The notes under the pieces were generated by a model. It was not told the origin of the DNA and made no database searches. It worked only from the letters and a program-made list of their open reading frames with translations. From Mucilaginibacter sp. OK268 (GTDB taxonomy: Bacteria > Bacteroidota > Bacteroidia > Sphingobacteriales > Sphingobacteriaceae), in contig NZ_FNJV01000003.1 in NCBI RefSeq assembly GCF_900103125.1, positions 310,001 to 374,000 of the forward strand: a stretch of DNA of 64,000 nt. Direction: 5' to 3'. A program made the position numbers and the translations under genes. Positions within the stretch are counted from its first letter, which is position 1. Every line of letters begins with the position of its first letter. Below are positions 15,274 through 24,822 of the stretch, in pieces.

Positions 15274-17940
15274 TTAATTAACCGGTAAGCCCTCCTCAAA
15301 ACCAGCTTGCTCATCGCTCTTGCTTTTAGCGGCATTAATATTCCATGCCGAGGTTAGGAAATACGGCGTTGTACCGGCTGCATCTTTGTTGCTATAGGTG
15401 CATTTGATCACCCTTGTTTCGCCCGGCGCCAGAGAAACATAATTGTCGCTGAATATTACCGGCAATATATCATCACCATCCTTACCTTTCAATGTCCGCA
15501 GGTGTACAAAAAAGGCTACTGATTTCCCGGTGTTGGTAATCGCTACTGCATGTGTGGTACTATCGCCTTTGGCATCTTCCTGAACGCGGCTCAGTTTTAG
15601 TGCCGTTTTGGGAATCTGCTGTAAAGCCGTGTAATCAGCATAAGCCGATTCTGGTGTGGTATACCAGTTCGATTTTTTCCAATTCAGTACTTCCACTTTT
15701 TGCGACAACCAGTACCAGTTGATGCTCTCTACCTTGCCACGACTATCAGTCAGCTGCAAACGCACAAAATAAGCCGGGGACAGCCCTGTAATGGCAGGCA
15801 AAGCAAAGACCGCTTTCGAGGCATCTGCTTCTATGCTTACCGGGACTGTTTTAGTGTATTTTACCGTACCATCAATATTATAAACTGTGGCCTTTACCTG
15901 CAAACCGCTAAATTTTTTAAGATAGGAGTTTATAACCCCCACCTCGTTTGATTTATAGGAATACATCACATGCAATGGCTCCATCGACTTTTTCATACCG
16001 AAATAGGTGCCAGCCGGATACAAATAGTAATCATACGTATGCCATATCAATCCGGGCCATGGGTTGGCCAGCATCCATTGTACTACTCCCGTTGCTGTAT
16101 TGTATTTTTTAAAGCCGTAAGCTTCCATCATGGCACGGTGCGCCTCATAATTTTGCGCCTGTGCCTTGGCTATATAATTTTTGATAGCTGTTGATTCGCC
16201 ATAGCGGTTTGCCAGGGCTTTATCAAATACCTTGGTAGTTCCAAATGATCCCGTACCGCAATGATATAGCCATGCCGGCGAACTGGTTGACAGGGAATCT
16301 TTAGGTATAAATTTGATCAAACTCTCGTATGGAGGGATAGACGGGCCAGGTGATATTTCTGTAGCGAAACTCCAGGTACCACCGAACTTGTGCGTAGCAT
16401 CTGTTTCCCAGTATATAGGCGGCACCCATTCATATGGGCCGGCCATTTTTACACCGCTGAAGCCGGATACTTTTGATTTGATTTCATTAGCCGTTGATAA
16501 TATAGGATTTGGCCATTTCAGCGTTTTCTCGATCTTTAGGTAATCACTTTCTACCGAAGTATCTGTAGGTGGCATATCACTACCATTGAGCCAAACCATG
16601 AGACTGGCTTTGTTACGTAGCCAAAACATCACACTACTGTCAGATGCCATGGCTACCTTGCGCTCAGCGGCATCCCAGTGCTCGGGATGTTGCCATACGC
16701 CGCAGCACATCCAACCGGTCATCACCAGCATACCGTACTGATCGCACAGATCATAAAAATTATCATCCTCCATTTTACCTTCGGAGCGAATGATATTCAT
16801 GTTCATATCGCGTACCAGTCTCACTTCCTGCTCTTGACGTTCGGGCGACCGACGCTGGAAAATATCCGGCGACCATGCCGCACCGCGGATCAGGATAGGT
16901 TTACCATTCACAATAAACTCGCGCGATTCATTGTCGATCAGCTTAGAGTCCATCTGGCGGATGCCAAATTTCTCCCAAAGGGTGTTACTCACTTTACCCC
17001 CTACCACTGCTGATAGTTCAACCCGGTTCAGCTCGGCCTTGCCGTATTGCCAAGGCCACCAGATACGCGGATTTTTGATATTGAGCTGTTTATAAACTTC
17101 CGGACTAAAATCTACATTCTTTGATTCGTGGGGCAGCAAATGCACTTTTTGTTCAAAGCTCAAATCACTATTGATCTGCCCTTTGATCACCGCATCCTGT
17201 GCAGTATTGGTATAATTGGTCACCAGCGCATCAACATATAAATGCGCTACGGCCAGTGATGGCAGATCAAAACGGGTAGTTACCAGCGGATACTGCACCC
17301 CTACTTTATCATAAGTTTTGATCTCCACATTGTTTACGATACCGCCATTGTAATCAGGCGGATAAGGTATCCAGTCGGCATAATCAATGGCCAGGTCGCC
17401 TTTTGCTTTGTTGGGCGTAAAAGGTCGTGTTATTTGAAGAGCCAACACATTGTTACCGGTATAATTGATGTGTTTGGTTACATCCAGCTGAATGATGCGG
17501 AAAGGCCCTTTGGTTTGGGTCGTATCGGCAATTTTTACACCGTTAAGCCATATGTTCGCCTTATAATTGATGCCATGCAAACGCAGGATCACATTTTTAC
17601 CATTCTCGGCGGCAGGCAAGGTAAATTCCCGACGGAACCACCAGGGTTTATCCAGTTTAGGATCGCTGAGTTTTTTTAGATTACGGCCCATGAATGGGTC
17701 AAAATCATAAACCTTATTAGCCAGCAAACCGGCTATGATGGTAGTAGGTACGCTTACTTTGTACCAGCTTTGGGTATCGTAATTATCTTTCGAAATTTTA
17801 TCGGCTGGTGCAGCATCGGTTACAGCCGATTGCATTTTCCAATCGTCTTTAAGAATAAGCTGAAAACTTTCCTGCCTGGCCTGGCTAAATGCCTGTTGAA
17901 AACACAAAGGCAAGATCAGCGTGAGTATGAATTTTTTCAT
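15274..17940 (-). CDS. GH2 glycosidase of the exo-beta-glucosaminidase (CsxA) type
   Basis: An 888-aa secreted enzyme (signal MKKFILTLILPLCFQQAFS). It shows a GH2 sugar-binding domain (about 30-200), an immunoglobulin-like middle domain and a TIM barrel. The barrel has the CsxA-subfamily signatures IRSEGKMEDDNFYDLCDQYG and GWMCCGVWQHPEHW, and the acid/base motif is NGSDMPP (Asp455) instead of the usual Asn-Glu. The likely nucleophile is Glu528 in ATEISPGPSIPP; the 73-residue spacing matches Asp469/Glu541 of CsxA. The predicted role is removal of glucosamine from chitosan-like oligomers, although mannosyl substrates are possible in related GH2 groups. It is the last gene of an MFS-ROK-GH2 operon. 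Confidence 0.88.
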   Translation of the reverse strand: MKKFILTLILPLCFQQAFSQARQESFQLILKDDWKMQSAVTDAAPADKISKDNYDTQSWYKVSVPTTIIAGLLANKVYDFDPFMGRNLKKLSDPKLDKPWWFRREFTLPAAENGKNVILRLHGINYKANIWLNGVKIADTTQTKGPFRIIQLDVTKHINYTGNNVLALQITRPFTPNKAKGDLAIDYADWIPYPPDYNGGIVNNVEIKTYDKVGVQYPLVTTRFDLPSLAVAHLYVDALVTNYTNTAQDAVIKGQINSDLSFEQKVHLLPHESKNVDFSPEVYKQLNIKNPRIWWPWQYGKAELNRVELSAVVGGKVSNTLWEKFGIRQMDSKLIDNESREFIVNGKPILIRGAAWSPDIFQRRSPERQEQEVRLVRDMNMNIIRSEGKMEDDNFYDLCDQYGMLVMTGWMCCGVWQHPEHWDAAERKVAMASDSSVMFWLRNKASLMVWLNGSDMPPTDTSVESDYLKIEKTLKWPNPILSTANEIKSKVSGFSGVKMAGPYEWVPPIYWETDATHKFGGTWSFATEISPGPSIPPYESLIKFIPKDSLSTSSPAWLYHCGTGSFGTTKVFDKALANRYGESTAIKNYIAKAQAQNYEAHRAMMEAYGFKKYNTATGVVQWMLANPWPGLIWHTYDYYLYPAGTYFGMKKSMEPLHVMYSYKSNEVGVINSYLKKFSGLQVKATVYNIDGTVKYTKTVPVSIEADASKAVFALPAITGLSPAYFVRLQLTDSRGKVESINWYWLSQKVEVLNWKKSNWYTTPESAYADYTALQQIPKTALKLSRVQEDAKGDSTTHAVAITNTGKSVAFFVHLRTLKGKDGDDILPVIFSDNYVSLAPGETRVIKCTYSNKDAAGTTPYFLTSAWNINAAKSKSDEQAGFEEGLPVN

Positions 17941-17957
17941 GATAGCGTTAGTTATAT

Positions 17958-18812
17958 TTATTGTTGATGATCATAATACAAAGCGGCGGCGCCTATGATG
18001 CCGCTATTTTCCAGTTCAGATACCTCTACCCTGATCCGCTCGACAGTTTTGGTATAGGCGAATCTTTTGATCTCCTGCCACATCGTTTGCTGAAAAAACG
18101 CGTAAGCATGCCGCACAGAACCACCCAGTACAATCAGCTGCGGATCATAAGCATACATCACCTGTTTTATAGCATGGCCAATATGAGTACCCAGCTCGCC
18201 ATAGAGTTTTAATGCCTGCTCATCTCCCCTTTTAGCATCCTCAAATACCTGTACACCATCTAAACCATACACGTTGTTAAAGAAAGATCCGCTGCTGTAA
18301 AACTCCAATATGTTATCCAGGTATGGAAAGAAACCAAATTCACCGGCTCCGCAGTTAAAGCCAGGGTACAATCGTTTGTTGATCATGATACCGGCTCCTA
18401 AACCCGTCCCCAGCGTTAAACCGATCATCGAATCCACGTTATTCCCTTTACCGAAGTAATATTCACCTACAGCAAAGCAATTGGCATCGTTATTTACATA
18501 AACGGGGATGCCATAACGCGTTTCCATCAGCTGCTTTAAATGCACCTCTTTCCATGAAGGAATGTATTGCACATCATATACAATACCTTCGGCAACATCA
18601 ACCACACTGGGTACACCAATACCAATGGCGGCCACCTGGTCTTTCTGAAGCAGGCTGTCAACTACCTGGTATATATCATTCATTACATCCTCAACAGATC
18701 CATCACTTTTTATTTTTTGTGATACAATGGCCGACAAAGTGTTATTATTTACAACAGCGCCTCGGATATTGGTAGCACCCAGATCTATTCCTATAACTTT
18801 AATATTATTCAT
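17958..18812 (-). CDS. ROK-family sugar kinase
   Basis: A 284-aa cytoplasmic kinase that phosphorylates a hexose with ATP. The phosphate-binding motif is GIDLGATNIRG (8-18), the sugar-binding region contains VYVNNDANCFAVGEY, and GLTLGTGLGAGIMI follows. The usual ROK zinc motif (CxCGxxGC) is reduced to NCGAGEFG, so structural zinc is probably absent. The start overlaps the end of the transporter gene by 8 bases, and the GH2 gene follows after 17 bases, which indicates one transcript. Glucosamine or glucose is the expected substrate from context. Confidence 0.88.
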   Translation of the reverse strand: MNNIKVIGIDLGATNIRGAVVNNNTLSAIVSQKIKSDGSVEDVMNDIYQVVDSLLQKDQVAAIGIGVPSVVDVAEGIVYDVQYIPSWKEVHLKQLMETRYGIPVYVNNDANCFAVGEYYFGKGNNVDSMIGLTLGTGLGAGIMINKRLYPGFNCGAGEFGFFPYLDNILEFYSSGSFFNNVYGLDGVQVFEDAKRGDEQALKLYGELGTHIGHAIKQVMYAYDPQLIVLGGSVRHAYAFFQQTMWQEIKRFAYTKTVERIRVEVSELENSGIIGAAALYYDHQQ

Positions 18813-20058
18813 GAGTAGCTTTCTTTTTAATGTCGATGGTTTTATTGGTGATGAGTGGTTTTGCCCAGAAGCCTACGCTTAATATATAACCCAGGGTGAT
18901 GTACAAAAAGAACATCCCTGCCCGCAAGCCAAACGCGTCGCCCAGCAAACCGATAACCGGTGGTATTACCGCGCCGCCAATAATGGCCGTAACCAGCAGG
19001 CCAGCGAAAGATCCATGATCTTTATTGATGGAGTTAAGCGCCAGTGAAAATATAATGGGATACATCACCGAAGCAAAGAAACCTACGAGCGGAAACGCGA
19101 TCAAAGCCACGCTGGTTGGCCCAAACAAAGCTGCCGTTAAGCAAACTAAGGCCAATACGGTAAAACTGATGAGCACTTTACGGCTATCCATGATCTTCAA
19201 TAAGAATAAACCCAGGATACCTCCGGCAGTCATCAGTCCCCAGAAATAGGCTACGGTATCTGCTCCTTTTGTTTGAGGGTCGAGACCATGATAGGTTTTC
19301 AAAAATTGAGAGATCCAGTTGGCTATACCCTGCTCGGTACCTACATAACAAAACATGGCTACCAAAAACAGGATAACTATGGGTTGTTTAAACAAAGCGA
19401 AATGGGTTTGTAAAGAGCCCACCTGCTCATCTTCTTTCAACTCTACTTTAGGAAATTTGGTGAATAATAGCAACAAAACCATGGCCAGGCAGATCACCGT
19501 AAAAAGCCAATACAATGAGATCCATGGTAAATTGGCTGGCACCAATGAATGCAATAAACCCATGATACCGCCACTATTATTCTCTTTTAAAGCTTTAACC
19601 ATATAAGAGTAAACCAGCGGACTTAGGAAAGATGCCAGTCCGAATATCAATTGCGCCAATACGGATGTAAAAGCATAATTCTCTTCGCCGCCTGAGGTGC
19701 GTAACAGCGGATTGATGACCACCTGCAACATAGCCATACCGCAGCCTATCAGGAATAAGGAAATGATAGCGCTCAGATAATTAGGTTCCATAGCCAGCAA
19801 TAGCGAACCTAAAAAAGCCACGATAAACGCCGCCACCATGATCTTTTTCTCTTTAAATGTTTCCAGCATAATAGCCGATGGTACCGACATCACACCATAG
19901 GCTATAAAGAATGCCAGTGGAAGTACGCCTGCCAATGTGTAACTTAAATTGAATACTTTTATGATATCCGGTATCAGCGGACCGATGACATTGGTTAGAA
20001 AAGAGATCACGAAAAAGATCAGCATGATCAGGGCTACAATGTAGTAGTTACGTTTCAT
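18805..20058 (-). CDS. MFS sugar transporter (FucP/GlcP-like)
   Basis: A 417-aa inner-membrane protein with about twelve hydrophobic segments, typical of the proton- or sodium-coupled fucose/glucose permease branch of MFS (start MKRNYYIVALIMLIFFVISF; late segment FAGLLVTAIIGGAVIPPVIG). It is the first gene of the operon with the ROK kinase and GH2 enzyme: import, phosphorylation and hydrolysis of the same sugar family. A divergent Crp/Fnr gene starts 160 bases away and may regulate it. Confidence 0.9.
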   Translation of the reverse strand: MKRNYYIVALIMLIFFVISFLTNVIGPLIPDIIKVFNLSYTLAGVLPLAFFIAYGVMSVPSAIMLETFKEKKIMVAAFIVAFLGSLLLAMEPNYLSAIISLFLIGCGMAMLQVVINPLLRTSGGEENYAFTSVLAQLIFGLASFLSPLVYSYMVKALKENNSGGIMGLLHSLVPANLPWISLYWLFTVICLAMVLLLLFTKFPKVELKEDEQVGSLQTHFALFKQPIVILFLVAMFCYVGTEQGIANWISQFLKTYHGLDPQTKGADTVAYFWGLMTAGGILGLFLLKIMDSRKVLISFTVLALVCLTAALFGPTSVALIAFPLVGFFASVMYPIIFSLALNSINKDHGSFAGLLVTAIIGGAVIPPVIGLLGDAFGLRAGMFFLYITLGYILSVGFWAKPLITNKTIDIKKKATHE

Positions 20059-20218
20059 TGGCTAGGGTTAAAGGTTTATAAGATTTAATACTGCAAACAA
20101 TGTTATTAATATTCTTTTATAATAACAGTTCCGTTTTATTCGTAACGGCACATGAAGGACAATTGTAGAGGCAAATACCCTCAAAGACAGAATAAATATT
20201 TAATTAACAATCGTTAAA

Positions 20219-20782
20219 TTGAGCATAGAACAAATTATCAATCAAATTTATGCTGTACCCGAAGCCTCCGGGCAGAAGCTTCGGCAGGTTATCGAAGAAA
20301 TTACTTTGCCTAAGGGGCATATCTTGTTTGAGGCCGGCAAAATTAGCAGGAACGTTTATTTTATAAAAAAAGGCATTGTAAGGGCCTATTTATATCAACA
20401 TGATACTGAAGTAACCTTTTGGTTTGGCCGGGAAGGCGATACCGTTATCTCGATGAAAAATTATGTGGAGAATAAACCCGGTTACGAAAATATTGAGCTT
20501 TTAGAGGATTGTATATTGTACCGCATTAAAAACAGCGAACTCCAAAGGCTATTTACCGAAGACATACATATTGCCAACTGGGGTCGCCGATTTGCCGAAA
20601 CAGAGCTGATTAAAGTGGAGGAAAGATTGATCTCCCGGCAATTCAGCATGGCGGCCGACAGATACCAGGATATATTAACCAACAGTCCAGATCTTATCCA
20701 AAGGGTTCAATTATGCCACATAGCCTCTTACCTGGGCATTACGCAGGTGAGTTTAAGTCGTATAAGATCGAAAATAAGGTAG
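20219..20782 (+). CDS. Crp/Fnr-family transcriptional regulator
   Basis: A 187-aa paralogue of the protein at 13411-13983. The cNMP-binding-like domain (ILFEAGKISRNVYFIKKGIV, VTFWFGREGDTVISM) is followed by a short HTH (HIASYLGITQVSLSRIRSKI). It starts at TTG (20219), giving SIEQIINQIYAVP after the initiator; no better ATG is present upstream. It lies 77 bases ahead of the SMR exporter gene and divergent from the MFS operon. Either could be a target. Confidence 0.85.
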   Translation: MSIEQIINQIYAVPEASGQKLRQVIEEITLPKGHILFEAGKISRNVYFIKKGIVRAYLYQHDTEVTFWFGREGDTVISMKNYVENKPGYENIELLEDCILYRIKNSELQRLFTEDIHIANWGRRFAETELIKVEERLISRQFSMAADRYQDILTNSPDLIQRVQLCHIASYLGITQVSLSRIRSKIR

Positions 20783-20859
20783 CTGCATTATTTATCCTAT
20801 GTTAATTTTTAGGCTGTTTATACTCCCCAACTTTATAGTCGAAATAAATATAAGATAAA

Positions 20860-21186
20860 ATGAATTGGATAATATTAATCATCGCAGGTCTTTGCGAAGT
20901 GGGTTTTGCCTCCTGCCTGGGCAAAGCCAAACAAACAACAGGTACCGAAATGTACCTTTGGTATACCGGATTCTTCGTCACCATGACCCTGAGCATGGTA
21001 CTGTTGATAAAAGCCATCCAAACCCTGCCCATAGGCACAGCATATGCCGTTTGGACAGGCATCGGCGCCGTAGGCACCGTGCTGGTAGGTATTTTGGTAT
21101 TTAAAGATCCGACCAACTTTTGGCGCCTGTTTTTTATGAGTACGCTCATCATCTCTGTTATCGGGCTTAAGTTTGTTGCCGAATAA
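20860..21186 (+). CDS. SMR-family exporter, Gdx/SugE-like
   Basis: A 108-aa inner-membrane protein with four transmembrane segments that works as a dual-topology dimer. The Glu in IIAGLCEVGFAS is the conserved substrate/proton-binding residue of TM1, and PIGTAYAVWTGIGAVGTVLV is the SMR signature in TM3. The WTGIGAVG segment favours the Gdx (guanidinium exporter, formerly SugE) branch, but the exact substrate is not certain. No guanidine riboswitch was seen upstream. It ends at a strong terminator. Confidence 0.88.
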   Translation: MNWIILIIAGLCEVGFASCLGKAKQTTGTEMYLWYTGFFVTMTLSMVLLIKAIQTLPIGTAYAVWTGIGAVGTVLVGILVFKDPTNFWRLFFMSTLIISVIGLKFVAE

Positions 21187-21191
21187 GCATA

Positions 21192-21231
21192 AAACAAAAC
21201 CGGCGACCTGATATGGTCGCCGGTTTTGTTT
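21192..21231. terminator. Rho-independent terminator
   Basis: AAACAAAACCGGCGACC, loop TGATAT, GGTCGCCGGTTTTGTTT: a perfect 17-bp stem downstream of the SMR gene, usable on both strands. Confidence 0.92.
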
Positions 21232-21246
21232 ATAAGGCTTTGTAAA

Positions 21247-21282
21247 AAGCCCTCCCTTCCGGGGAGGGTTTGGGTGGGGTTT
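21247..21282. repeat. CCCTCCCTTCCGGGGAGGG repeat
   Basis: A short G+C-rich hairpin (CCCTCCC/GGGAGGG) followed by TTTGGGTGGGG. It is one of the common Bacteroidota intergenic repeat types and lies at the end of the lipoprotein gene. Confidence 0.5.
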
Positions 21283-22954
21283 ATTGGTTTATTCGGAACT
21301 GCTCTGTTCCGGTTATAGTTGTTCGGGTGCAAGTCATGGCCACAGTACCTCCTTCGCTTGAAAGATAAGCGCCATTATTGCCTCTTAAAGAGATGGTACC
21401 GTTTGAATTGAAAACCCAATCAAATTGTTCCCAGGGGCCAATAGCGGTGCGGTTACAGTTAATGGCCTGTGTACCGTTTTCTGAGGATACATATTTGCTG
21501 GAATTTAACAAGGAAACCTTTCCGTTACCTGCGTTAACAACTGTAAACTGCTCCCAGCCTTGGGCGGTTGCACGGTTACAGTTCATGGCTTGTGTACCGT
21601 TCTCAGAACTCACATATAGGTTATTTGAACCTTTTATGGTTACTACTTGCCCGAAGGGCACCGTGCCAGTACTGCCTCCCACTACTGGCTGTGTTGGTCT
21701 TGTAGCTGTTAATGCAATTTGTCCTTTCAACATCCTGCCACCGTCGCCGGTTAAGCGCAGGTAGTAATCGGCAGAGCATACGGTACCATCTTCATCCAAT
21801 GATAAAAAATTGGAACCAGCCGGAACGAACGATGAGTTTTCGGTCGTTTTAGCAATCTGATTACCTTCATTATACTCGTCAAACATGGATATATATATGC
21901 CCTGTGCACCACCACGGATCAGGTTGTAAAACTGCGTCCACATCAGGTCGCCATGCGCCCGTTGATGTAATTGCAGATCGCCAGGTAACACGCAAGGCTG
22001 GTAATCGATACCGTTGGCATTACAATAGGTCTGATCGCCTGCCTGATGATCGTTATAGAAGTTATTAGCTTCGGTTACGTTACTTATTTTACCGATCATC
22101 CATGGCGATATCATGTTCAAGGCAGTAGCGGTGGGTAAAAAGTTAGGCTGTATATCGGTCGCATTGGTGTCGCGCCATGAGGCAGGTACACCTCCTATAA
22201 TATAAACACCCTGGCCTTTAAACCAATTGATCACATCCAGACAAACAGCTGAAGAAAATGGGTGATTAGCATCATTAAAGCCCAATCCCCAGATACATAC
22301 TACCGGTTTTCCGTTTTGTTTGGCATAAGCAGATGACGAAGTATATGCCGACATTTTGTTCGTCCAGTCGGTTTTAATCTCCGATTGCATATTTGTCCAT
22401 CCGGTTATATCATACATGATATAAAACTTGCGACCGGTAGCCTCTGCCGCGGTTTTTACCTTGGCAGTTATAGCGTCACGCACCGGGCCTTCGCCTCCCG
22501 TAGGATTAAAACGTTGTAGGGCAGCACAATCAATATTATTTTGCTGCATCCACTGGAACTGTACATTTACGGTTTGATCATTAAAAGACGAGAATAACTT
22601 AGCCGGAGTTCCATTATTCAAATTAGCGAACCCGGTTTGATATGAACTGGTATACTCGCGCATATCGGGCCATGATTTGATGCCGATGTTGTTTGTTGAT
22701 GGTGCCTGGCCCGCATTTGGCGCCCAATGCCACCAGATATTAATGGGCGAACCATCGCCAATAGCGGCGAACCAGCCCTGATACCCCACGGTGATTTTAC
22801 CCACAACATCGCCTACAGGTGATGCGGATGTTTTTTTGTTTTTTCCGGCCAAAGCACCAGCGGTGTTATTGTCTAATCCCTTTTTACAGCTGCTTACGCT
22901 TATTATACCAAATAGGGCTAATAAAAATATTGCCTTAATAGTTTTCAATTTCAT
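21281..22954 (-). CDS. GH71/GH99-like lipoprotein with C-terminal fascin-type beta-trefoil
   Basis: A 557-aa lipoprotein (signal ending ISVSSC, lipidated Cys23, then KK). The middle 45-430 resembles the endo-acting GH71/GH99-like barrel (GYQGWFAAIGDGS, GRKFYIMYDITGW, GAQGIYISMFDEYNEGNQI with acidic residues in the expected loop). The last 125 residues contain three repeats of about 42 residues, each with YVSSENGTQAMNCNR or a variant and WEQF; three such repeats make one complete fascin-like beta-trefoil, presumably a carbohydrate-binding module. A cell-surface glycan hydrolase is inferred. It is monocistronic, with no sugar-transport partner adjacent. Confidence 0.82.
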   Translation of the reverse strand: MKLKTIKAIFLLALFGIISVSSCKKGLDNNTAGALAGKNKKTSASPVGDVVGKITVGYQGWFAAIGDGSPINIWWHWAPNAGQAPSTNNIGIKSWPDMREYTSSYQTGFANLNNGTPAKLFSSFNDQTVNVQFQWMQQNNIDCAALQRFNPTGGEGPVRDAITAKVKTAAEATGRKFYIMYDITGWTNMQSEIKTDWTNKMSAYTSSSAYAKQNGKPVVCIWGLGFNDANHPFSSAVCLDVINWFKGQGVYIIGGVPASWRDTNATDIQPNFLPTATALNMISPWMIGKISNVTEANNFYNDHQAGDQTYCNANGIDYQPCVLPGDLQLHQRAHGDLMWTQFYNLIRGGAQGIYISMFDEYNEGNQIAKTTENSSFVPAGSNFLSLDEDGTVCSADYYLRLTGDGGRMLKGQIALTATRPTQPVVGGSTGTVPFGQVVTIKGSNNLYVSSENGTQAMNCNRATAQGWEQFTVVNAGNGKVSLLNSSKYVSSENGTQAINCNRTAIGPWEQFDWVFNSNGTISLRGNNGAYLSSEGGTVAMTCTRTTITGTEQFRINQ

Positions 22955-23275
22955 AATTTAAGTGTTTAATAATTGGTCTGATATTAGTTAATTTTACAAT
23001 TGGGCATAGCAATCCCTAAGGGGGCATAAAAACATGTTTTTTCATAGATATTAAGGTTTTAATAAACCGAAAACTTTAAGAAAAAGCTTATCGGCATAAA
23101 TTGGTTATTGACATAAAATAAGCGGATGGATATTAAAAAAATCTTAATAAATACTTAATTTTTAAACTATTATAGATTATTAATTAATCGAAAAGAACTT
23201 TATATAACTTATTAAGAAATTCACAAACAATATATATGACCAATAAAACTTAATAAGTATCTGATAATTATCCAT
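22955..23275. other. A+T-rich non-coding interval
   Basis: A low-G+C stretch upstream of the leftward lipoprotein gene with many TTAATAA/TTAAGAA runs. It probably contains that gene's promoter, but no box stands out and no gene is seen. Confidence 0.4.
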
Positions 23276-23310
23276 AAAAAAAGCCAGGCTTCATGAAGCC
23301 TGGCTTTTTT
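23276..23310. terminator. Rho-independent terminator
   Basis: AAAAAAAGCCAGGCTTCATG followed by AAGCCTGGCTTTTTT: a perfect stem around a very small loop, with T-runs for both strands. It lies downstream of the RND efflux operon. Confidence 0.9.
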
Positions 23311-23320
23311 ATTCTTTATA

Positions 23321-23384
23321 GAAAGACACATGTGATGTGTCTCTACGACCAATTTAACTGTAGAGACGCATTACATGCGTCTCC
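23321..23384. repeat. GAGACGCAT palindromic repeat, copy B
   Basis: GACACATGTGATGTGTCTCT and TAGAGACGCATTACATGCGT plus CTCC are two self-complementary halves of the family also found at 4359-4455 and 54530-54594. It abuts the stop codon of the efflux outer-membrane gene. Confidence 0.8.
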
Positions 23385-23393
23385 GACTTATAT

Positions 23394-24800
23394 CTACCGC
23401 CATCCGCCACCCAGCGCGCGGTATAAATTCACAATGGCTTGTAATTCCTGTAGTTTATCGCTCACGCCGCTTAATTGAGCGGCTAATAAATTTTGTTCGG
23501 AGGTCAATACATCAGTATAGTTAGTAGCCGAACTATAGCGTAATAATTCCTGCGTATAATCAACCGATTTTTGCAGGGCGATGATCTGTTTGCTGCGTGA
23601 GTCCTGCTTTTCAACCGCGGTTTCATGCGCATATAGTGCGTTGGAAACTTCCTGTCCTGCCACCAGCAGTGTTTTCTGAAAGCTGTTCAGTGCTTCCTGC
23701 TGCTGCGCCTGCGCGGTACGTAAACGGGCTTTATTAATTCCCTGATTAAAAATAGGTTGTGTTAAACCCGCCGCTGCATTATAGAATATTGACTTATCAA
23801 AAAAGTCTTTTAAAGTCAGGCTTGATAAACCTCCCGAAGCGGTTATGGTAAATGATGGATAAAAATAAGTCCGCGCCAGGTTGGTATTCTCAAAAGCTGC
23901 TCTAAACGCATATTCGCTTTGCTGCACATCCGGGCGATTGGTCAGCAGTTGGGTCGGAACGCCTGTTTGCAGTTCGGTGGTCACCTTTTGATCGGCCAAT
24001 GCGCTACGGCTAATTGGCCCGGGCGCTCTTGAAAGCAGGATGTCTAATGCATTTTCTGTTTCGCGGATACTGCGTTTAATGTCGGGAATAGATACCTCCG
24101 CAGCGTAGCGATTGGCCTCGCTTTGTACTACGGCTGCACCATTAACCACTGCTCCTTTTTTGAGCTCCTTCATGGTCTCCACATCCTTTATCCGGTTTTG
24201 GAGCGTTTGTTGGGTAATTTCTAACTGCTTATCCAAAGCCAGCAGACTGAAATAATTATTGGCGATATCAGCTATCAGTTGGGTTTGTACGGCTCTCTTA
24301 GCAGCATCGCTTTGTAAAAAACTGGCCAGGGCAGCTCTTTTGGTACTACTCAGCTTACCCCAAACATCAGCTTCCCAGGAGGTGCTTAAACCTGCCTGGT
24401 AAGTAGTTGTAAGGGTATTGATATCGATGCCTTCCGGAAAATTCAAGCCCGCCTGTGATTGTTTTGATCGTGTAACAGAGGCATTACCACTTAAACTGGG
24501 TAAATAAGCCGCTTTGCTCTGCCGCAATGTTGCCTGCGCTTCCAATATCTTTTGTACCGCGGTTTTCAGATCAAGGTTATTATTTAAACCTTCCTGTATC
24601 AATGACCGCAATACAGTATCCGCAAACAGGCTTTGCCAGGACATAGAAGCTATGGTGGTAGTATCAGTCGACTGGCTACCACGATAAAGGCCTTGAGTAT
24701 TTACATCGGGTCGTTTATACCTTTTAGTTATCCTGCAAGATAACAGGACACTCGAAAGAGAGACAAATAGTAATATATATTTTAAACAATTTCTGTTCAT
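23394..24800 (-). CDS. RND efflux outer-membrane channel lipoprotein (OprM/NodT type)
   Basis: A 468-aa TolC-like outer-membrane factor. The lipoprotein signal ends LSSVLLSC (Cys22). Long amphipathic helical regions (about 55-200 and 260-400, for example RAALASFLQSDAAKRAVQTQ) alternate with strand segments (ARTYFYPSFTITASGG), giving the two OEP repeats. It forms the exit duct for the RND pump encoded just upstream (22-base gap). Last gene of the operon. Confidence 0.93.
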   Translation of the reverse strand: MNRNCLKYILLFVSLSSVLLSCRITKRYKRPDVNTQGLYRGSQSTDTTTIASMSWQSLFADTVLRSLIQEGLNNNLDLKTAVQKILEAQATLRQSKAAYLPSLSGNASVTRSKQSQAGLNFPEGIDINTLTTTYQAGLSTSWEADVWGKLSSTKRAALASFLQSDAAKRAVQTQLIADIANNYFSLLALDKQLEITQQTLQNRIKDVETMKELKKGAVVNGAAVVQSEANRYAAEVSIPDIKRSIRETENALDILLSRAPGPISRSALADQKVTTELQTGVPTQLLTNRPDVQQSEYAFRAAFENTNLARTYFYPSFTITASGGLSSLTLKDFFDKSIFYNAAAGLTQPIFNQGINKARLRTAQAQQQEALNSFQKTLLVAGQEVSNALYAHETAVEKQDSRSKQIIALQKSVDYTQELLRYSSATNYTDVLTSEQNLLAAQLSGVSDKLQELQAIVNLYRALGGGWR

Positions 24801-24822
24801 GGCGATGTTTTTAATTGATAGA

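Noticed and set aside
20131..20148. CCGTT/AACGG inverted repeat between the MFS and Crp/Fnr genes as an operator
   Set aside because: Five-base arms with an 8-base gap are too weak without a second occurrence.
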